Assembly: GCF_000001735.4 (NCBI RefSeq)
Contig: NC_003076.8
Coordinates: 20,525,835 to 20,589,834, forward strand
Source of the DNA: Arabidopsis thaliana
Taxonomy: Eukaryota > Streptophyta > Magnoliopsida > Brassicales > Brassicaceae
DNA: 64,000 bases
Direction of reading: 5' to 3'
A program made the translations under genes and the position numbers. The notes beneath the pieces are model-generated. The model was given only the letters and a program-made list of their open reading frames with translations. It was not told the origin of the DNA and did no database searches. This document shows, piece after piece, positions 57,958-64,000 of this stretch (its first letter is position 1; each line of letters starts with the position of its first letter).

Positions 57958-59665
57958 TCAAAGATTGTGCTTTTTTTTCTTCTCTCACTATAAAAACACA
58001 TACATACACAACAGCAATCAAAGCAATATCAAGATTTGTCCTTTTTGATATTGGTACTCTAAATTTAAGAACAAACAGCAAAAACAACTAGTAAACATAA
58101 AACCCATGAATCTTTAACTCAATTAAACTTCAACTTCAATACATATGAAGGAAAATAAAAAAGCATAAGCAAAAAGCAAAAACACAATTATAAAGAGTAC
58201 TCTGAAATTGTAGTTGAAGCTCTAACAAAATGATCTATTTTGATATTGAAAAAAAAACAAAAAAAAAATCCCAAAAAAGGCAAACTAATTGTACTGAAAA
58301 AACGAAATGAGAAGTGCAGAAACATAGAAACTAGAACAGATCCCACAAAATGGGAAGAAAGGAAAACAAAAAAAAAAACAAAAAACTTTTTTTCTGTCTA
58401 CTCAATTCCAAGCAAGAATTAAAAAAATGCAATAAAAATGAAAGATTAAAGTAAGATTATAAACATGTTATTACATTAAAAAAAACTATAGAATAAGAAA
58501 AGTTTGTTGTTTGAAGGTTGAGAAATCTTACCAAATCCATACACCTACCAGTAGAGTCAGTAGAAGAAGAAACTCCAAAAGAGAAAGATGAAAATATAAA
58601 AAAATGGGACAAGTGAAAAAAAAGAAAGAGAAGATGATGGAGTTTAGCAAGAGAAAGTGGAGACAACAAGTGTGGCTGCTACTTCAATAATGCAAATAAG
58701 AGAAAGAGGAAAGAGAGAGAGAAATTGATGATAATAGCTATTACTAAGTTAAGAAATGATTTACTTACTTTAATTGTAACTTTACTTTCCTGATTTAGGG
58801 TTTTATTGATATCATTTTTTAAAAACTTTGAGTAAGAAAAAGTGAAGAAAAGAATGGAGGAAAGTGACAGCTGTTGTTGATTGTTCTTTTGCTTACTTTT
58901 TCAACTTTTCTTTGTTTATATTTTTCTCTGCCATTCATCAATTCTGAACTCTGAGCATCCGATTTTTATGAATGAACAGAGTATACTTTTGAAAATTTCA
59001 AATTACTCATAAATCTTGTATCTTTTTACTGACCCTTATCCAAAATATATTAGTTTTCAAATTGTGATATAAAATAGATGTGGTTTTTTCTTTTTTATAA
59101 CTATGATGATGATGAAAATGAAACAATAAATTGGAAAGTGATACTAAAGAAAGAGGTATAGGATGCTTAGTTGTTTACGGCAAAAAACATAGCATGTGAA
59201 TGTTGTGCTTCGCATTACACAACATCTTCTTCTGTTTTTTTTCTTCTCTCTTTCCACCGATACGCGTTATTTTCTTTGACTTTCATAGTTACGGGTCACA
59301 CAAGTTGTCAATTATCAGGGAGAATCGTATAAAAGTCTTCCATGTCTTTAAAAGTTTTGCAGATGGATTTAAAAGATTTGGGGTCCAAAGCCCATGTTTC
59401 ATTTGTTTCGGCCCATAAATTGTCCTAAAAAATAACAAATTGGTTATTTATTGAATGCACAGTTGTTTTGAATTTAAAAATTTGTAGTTGACGAACCGGA
59501 CCAAACCAAAACAAACCATGTAATTTGAATAAATAAAAAGAAAGCAATTTTCCGGTTAACAAAAAATCTCAAACTCAGTGAGTGAGTCACCGAAAACCTC
59601 TTGTAGTAGATTCGTGACGGGTTTGATCATCTCTTCGAGGTCGGTTCTAGGGTTTCACTACGAGA
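57958..59665. other. SPL13 leader with probable intron, and divergent promoter region to SAE1B
   Basis: A donor (ggatttg|gtaaga, minus strand, at 58531) and leader exon to about 58700 suggest a 5' leader intron of about 0.5 kb in SPL13. The rest, about 58.7-59.6 kb, is the shared upstream region of SPL13 (minus) and SAE1B (plus). 'ttcggccca' near 59410 may belong to the SAE1B promoter. A-rich low-complexity sequence fills 58240-58400. No other gene was recognised. Confidence 0.55.
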
Positions 59666-61567
59666 ATGGACGGAGATGAGCTCACCGAGCAGGAAACTGC
59701 TCTTTATGACCGTCAAATTAGGGTATGGGGAGCTGGTGCTCAAAGAAGGTACTTCACATTGAATCTAACTTCTATGGCTTCAAGCAACAACAAGTTATTG
59801 ATTTTCCGTTTGAGTACTAATAAACTCTTCTTGTTGGGCTATACTCGGTGAAAGTTTATCTCTTTCTGGGTTTTAAGCTAATTTAGCTGTTGAAATTTTG
59901 ATTAGGGCTTCTCTGAATTTTGTTTTGTGTTTTTGCTTGCAGATTGAGTAAATCTCATGTTTTGGTATCTGGAATTAAGGGCACTGTTGCTGAGGTACCT
60001 CTTACTTTATTTTGTGACTCTCTATTAGCTATGTTGCAGTAGAGTGAGTGTTGGCATCTTACTTGGTTTCCTCCATTTGGTGTTGCAGTTTTGTAAGAAC
60101 ATTGTGTTGGCAGGAGTAGGTAGTGTGACTCTGTTGGATGATCGATTGGTTACAACGGAAGTCTTCAACGCAAACTTCTTGATTCTTCCTGATGAAAATG
60201 CTTATGTAGGCAAAACCGTAGCTGAGATTTGTTGTGATTCACTTAAGGATTTTAACCCTATGGTTCATGTTTCAATAGAGAAAGGTTACTCCTCCTTTCT
60301 TCATTTCTCTCTAATTTTAGTAGAAACAAATGATTTTAGTAACATCGAGTCTATGTCTTCAATTTCAGGTGATTTGTCAACACTTGGTGTTGATTTTTTC
60401 GAGAAGTTTGATGTTGTGGTTATCGGCTACAGTTCTCGTGCTACTAAGGTACTGTTGATACCTCCTTCTTTTAGTTGTTCCAGTTGTTTTTGTCTTTTGT
60501 TGCCATGTAGATTGATCACTTGAAATAATGTGCTTTGTTATGCAGAAAGCAGTTAATGAAAAGTGTAGGAACCTAGCAAAAGATGTAGCGTTCTATACAG
60601 TTGATTGTAGAGGCTCATGTGGCGAAATATTTGTCGACCTTCAGAATTATAAGTACACAAAGGTACTCATCTCGTTTTTTTCTTTTGACGGTTGTATATC
60701 ACATGCCTTTCTTTTGGCATATAATGTGTTAACTTTCTTTCTCTATTGTCAATTTTGGCTTCATAGAAAAAGCTTGATGAAACAGTGGAATGTGAACTAA
60801 CATTTCCAAGTTTTGAGGTACAACAAACTTAACTTCTTACTTTCCTGGAACATACTTTCGCATGAAAAGTAATAGAAATTCAATCTATTAACTGGTCTTA
60901 TTTCTCCAGGAGGCAGTTTCAGTACCGTGGAAACCGATGCCAAGGAGAACAGCAAAGCTCTACTTTGCAATGAGAGGTCTGGCTAACAACAACAGCTAAC
61001 CTTTTGAAAGCTTGGTTTCTTCCTACGTAACTAATCCGGTTTTGTGATATTCTTGCAGTGATAGAACTATTTGAGGAAACTGAAGGACGTAAACCTGGGG
61101 AATGTTCGCTGTCTGATCTCCCAAGAGTTTTGAAACTCAAAAAGGAACTATGTGAAGGAAATGTAAGTTTCTTTAACCTTTATTTGTAAGCTCTACAATA
61201 ATAACGACAAATAACAAACTTTGTCACTCACTTTGAATCCGAATGTTGCAACAGTCGGTCAGCGAGAATCATATTCCAGATATCCTCTTGGAGAGACTCG
61301 TATCTAATAACACAGAATTCCCACCGGCTTGTGCCATCATTGGAGGGATTCTAGGACAGGTACAGTTCTCTATCTCGCTTCTCTAGGACTTTGTTAGTTA
61401 TCTAGATTAAGCACTTAGCAGAGTAATGTGACTCAAAAAAGTTGTATTTGTACGTACAGGAGGTGATAAAAGTTATATCAGGCAAAGGAGAGCCGTTGAA
61501 GAACTTCTTCTACTTTGATGCAGAGGATGGGAAAGGTGTAATCGAGGACCTATCCCACAAGCTTTAA
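59666..61567 (+). CDS. SAE1B: SUMO-activating enzyme small subunit 1B
   Basis: Ten exons give 320 aa: 59666-59748, 59943-59994, 60089-60284, 60369-60448, 60546-60662, 60767-60817, 60910-60976, 61059-61162, 61255-61359, 61460-61567. It starts MDGDELTEQETALYDRQIRV, followed by WGAGAQRRL, the typical ThiF/E1 opening. The adenylation fold includes CKNIVLAGVGSVTLLDDRLV and FLILPDENAYVGKTVAE. The usual GxGxxG-like loop is modified (SGIKGTVAEF), as in AOS1-type subunits. The catalytic cysteine and main ATP site reside in the partner SAE2, with which it forms the SUMO E1. The C-terminus keeps IIGGILGQEVIKVISGKGEP. Nuclear. SAE1B is duplicated in the reference genome (At5g50580/At5g50680). Confidence 0.95.
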
Positions 61568-62153
61568 CTTCCAAACATGAAAGGTGCTGTGAAACGCTGC
61601 TCTTAGTAATTAGTTCCTTGTTGAAGATTGTATTGGAAATTAGACTTTAGAGTACTTAGAACTTGGCTCCTTGTCTTTTGTATCTACTAACTTGGTTCGC
61701 TCCTAAAGACAATCTGTAACCCACTATTTACTTTAATCCATCAATTTACACACTCCTATCTATGTGAAGGTGTTCTATTTTGTCCGGAAATTTTCGATTT
61801 CGGTTTCTGGCTCTTTGAGTGGCATCTTTATAATATAACAAACAGCAAAATTTGACAGTCTATAGTGAGTTTTGTTATGGTTCATTGCTTAGTGACATTA
61901 TTTGTTGTTGAGGGAGGTTTCAAACCAATAGAGATGAAAGTGGAAACTTCTCCACAAGTTGAGAAAAATATTTGATAAAAACATAAGTTGGATGAGGACA
62001 AACACAAAAGATACCAAATAATGATTTGGAGATTCTCTTATCCTTAATCTTAAATACTAAAGTCTATGACAGTGACATCTGAACAGAAGAAAGCTCAAGA
62101 GTATATAAATTGTAGCTTAGCCTCTGGTGAAGCAGAATCACAAAGTCAAGGAT
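61568..62153. other. SAE1B 3' flank and HSD4 promoter
   Basis: Ordinary spacer. 'tatataaatt' at about 62103-62112 sits some 45 bases before the HSD4 ATG and could be its TATA box. Nothing else was recognised. Confidence 0.5.
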
Positions 62154-63462
62154 ATGGATTTAAACAACAAGATCTTTAACATCCTTCTTCCTATTGTCAC
62201 GGTTTCGTTTCTTTTAGTGTTCATGCCATTTTCAATATTCTTCAAGCTCCTCCAGTTCATAAGGGGATGCAAAGAGTCCGAGAAAGTCAACGGAAAAGTC
62301 GTCATCATCACCGGATCTTCCTCAGGAATTGGCGAGGTTAGTTTGTTTGTAATCCTAGAAAAGCTTGGTCTATTTTTTATAAATTGGTTAGTTATTTGGT
62401 AAAAAACAAAAGCAATTTGAAGTTGATTTAATGGTGTAGCACCTAGCGTATGAGTATGCTCGTAGAGGAGCATACTTGACTCTAGTAGCTCGGAGAGAGG
62501 ATCGTCTCCAGGTGGTGGCTGACCGGTGCAGGAAGCTTGGTTCACCAGACGTTGCTGTGGTACGCGGTGATGTCTCAGTCATCAAAGACTGTAAACGTTT
62601 TGTTCAAGAAACCATCTCTCGGTTTGGAAGATGTGAGTTAGTCACTATTATTCGAATAACTAATATTACTACTTGCTTAAAGAACATAAAAAATATAACA
62701 AAATTTACATCAGTGGATCACTTGGTGAACAATGCTGGAATTGCGGAGGCCAAATTTTTCGAGGACTATTCTGAAATTTCGGATGTTCTTCCCATTGTGG
62801 TATACATTTTTAGATTTAATACATAGTGAAGTCTTTTTTACAATATATGAACCTTGGCAAAATTTGCAGAACACTAACTTTTGGGGACCGGTTTACGCGA
62901 CACATTTCGCTATACCGCATCTCAAGAAAACAAAAGGAAAGATCATAGCGGTTGCATCACCTGCTGGATGGTCTGGAGTACCAAGGATGAGCATATATGC
63001 TGTAAATGCTTCTTCTTCTTTTTCTTTCTCTTGTTCTCTAAATTAACCAAGCGTAACATATTAACATAATGAATGTAACATTTGTTTCAGGCAAGCAAAG
63101 CAGCTATGATAAACTTCTACGAGACTCTTAGGATCGAGCTTCATCCAGAAGTTGGTGTGACAATCGTGTTTCCTGGTCTAATCGAAAACGGAAATACTAA
63201 TCCGGACCTTTTAGCTGAGGTATTTTACTATCATCATTTTTCATTTTAGTCTGTCCAAGTTTTATGACTGAAGTCTCTTTTGCAGAAACAAGACTGGTCG
63301 CAAGTTGTGACCATCGAGTCAGCAGCGGAATGCGCCAAAGCGGTAGTTAACGGAATCTGCAGAGGCAAAACCTTTGTGGCAGAGCCGTCGTGGGTTCGTG
63401 TCCTGTTCTGGCTTAGTGCTATATGCCCTGAGCTTCTGATCTCTAAGCCTAAAAGGAATTAA
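62154..63462 (+). CDS. HSD4: Hydroxysteroid dehydrogenase-like, oil-body type SDR
   Basis: Six exons give 299 aa: 62154-62336, 62440-62632, 62714-62799, 62870-63001, 63091-63219, 63286-63462. An N-terminal hydrophobic anchor (PIVTVSFLLVFMPFSIFFKLL) precedes a short-chain dehydrogenase domain. The NADP(H)-binding motif is TGSSSGIGEHLAYEYARRG, the structural NNAG motif follows (LVNNAGIAEAKF), and the catalytic Ser and YxxxK are in VASPAGWSGVPRMSIYAASK. The family (steroleosins) sits on oil bodies or ER and acts on brassinosteroid- or sterol-like substrates; the real substrate is not settled. The C-terminus is shorter than that of HSD1, about 350 residues, and ends SKPKRN. Likely At5g50590. The reference genome has a second copy (At5g50690). 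Confidence 0.93.
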
Positions 63463-64000
63463 CCAGTTGTGTTGTTTAATAATTGCATAATAGAGATAAA
63501 AATCTGAAATACAACATGATGGCCATCTAGTTTTTCTAGTTCTGTTCAGTTTTTTTTTTTTTTGGTTTTAGGAAATGTTCAACCTTTTTTTTTCTTTTTG
63601 TCTTTTTTCTTGTCGTGTTTTAAATAGAAAATAAAATAATCAATAATCAATCATTGATCCAAATTACACATCGAAGTGTTTTTATAACAGTTTTAACATG
63701 TTCAGTTTAACTCAAACTAGTATAAATTTGTTGGAAAAAATCCAGATCAAAAGAGACAATATCATACTAATTGGAAATTTGACTTTGCTCACTCATGCAA
63801 ACCGCAAAAATTTTGTTTACCAATCTCAACTACTAGACAAATATAACTTTTGTTCGAATTCAGTTTAAAATATTTCAGTATGGTTGGATTCTCTTCTGTT
63901 TCGATACACACATGTTTAGTATTAGGCAACTCACTTATTCTTAAAGACACATAGTTAATATACATAGTCAAAAGTACCATTAACAAAAACAAACCTACAT
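63463..64000. other. HSD4 3' flank and spacer
   Basis: T-rich 3' flank, then AT-rich spacer to the window edge. No gene was recognised. Confidence 0.5.

Noticed and set aside
1-64000. tRNA, rRNA and CRISPR arrays
   Set aside because: I looked for tRNA B-box-like GGTTCGA contexts, rRNA-like stretches and regularly spaced short repeats; none gave a believable structure. CRISPR is not expected in a plant nuclear genome.
1-64000. LTR retrotransposon or other virus-like copies
   Set aside because: No paired long terminal repeats and no gag, protease, integrase or capsid-like reading was recognised. The only retroelement-like sequence seen is the LINE tail.

Overview
The window is nuclear DNA of a flowering plant, almost certainly Arabidopsis thaliana. 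It has compact genes with short GT-AG introns, AT-rich spacers, and proteins I recognise as the chromosome 5 set around At5g50400 to At5g50590 (PAP27, UBC33, MEMB12, NF-YC5/6/7, SPL13, SAE1B, HSD4). Species and names come from remembered protein sequences. Exon joins were worked out by hand from splice sites and reading frame; every multi-exon model given closes in frame.

Layout. 1-397: 5' end of PAP27 (minus). 2.6-4.0 kb: conserved plant protein of unknown function (minus). 4.6-6.8 kb: O-fucosyltransferase-family protein (minus). 7.15-7.56 kb: two-exon defensin-like peptide (minus). 8.5-10.5 kb: UBC33, a tail-anchored E2 (minus). 11.8-12.6 kb: MEMB12, a Golgi SNARE (minus). 14.1-15.05 kb: two small secreted-peptide candidates, one with an IDA/PIP-like C-terminus. 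17.7-18.9 kb: F-box-like/Sel1/MYND protein (minus). 18.9-26.3 kb: gene-poor spacer with a LINE remnant. 26.3-26.7 kb: Sec61 gamma (minus). 28.6-42.9 kb: an array with three intronless NF-YC genes, a DnaJ-like gene without HPD, DnaJ/DUF3444 fragments and four foldbacks. 43.8-45.8 kb: nodulin-like MFS transporter. 46.0-49.1 kb: CBS-PB1 protein. 50.1-50.5 kb: topoisomerase II relic. 51.0-52.9 kb: SEC12-like WD40 protein (plus). 53.4 kb: DUF3339 micro-protein (plus). 54.14-56.61 kb: non-autonomous CACTA transposon with intact ends and a TTA target duplication. 56.7-58.7 kb: SPL13 with a miR156 site (minus). 59.7-61.6 kb: SAE1B (plus). 62.2-63.5 kb: HSD4 (plus).

Several genes serve the endomembrane system (UBC33, MEMB12, Sec61 gamma, SEC12-like), but these are single-gene plant transcription units and neighbourhood does not imply an operon. 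The block from the MFS gene to HSD4 is, from general knowledge, present twice in the reference genome (SPL13A/SPL13B, SAE1B, HSD copies); only one copy lies here.

The most unusual part is 28-43 kb. An ancestral unit of a DnaJ-like gene, its 5' flank and an NF-YC gene seems to have been duplicated several times. Most DnaJ parts then decayed, and three different DnaJ-family pieces became inverted duplications (36.3, 38.2 and 40.0 kb), with a fourth hairpin at 29.1 kb beside NF-YC7. This resembles raw material for hairpin siRNA or young miRNA loci. No expression evidence is available here.
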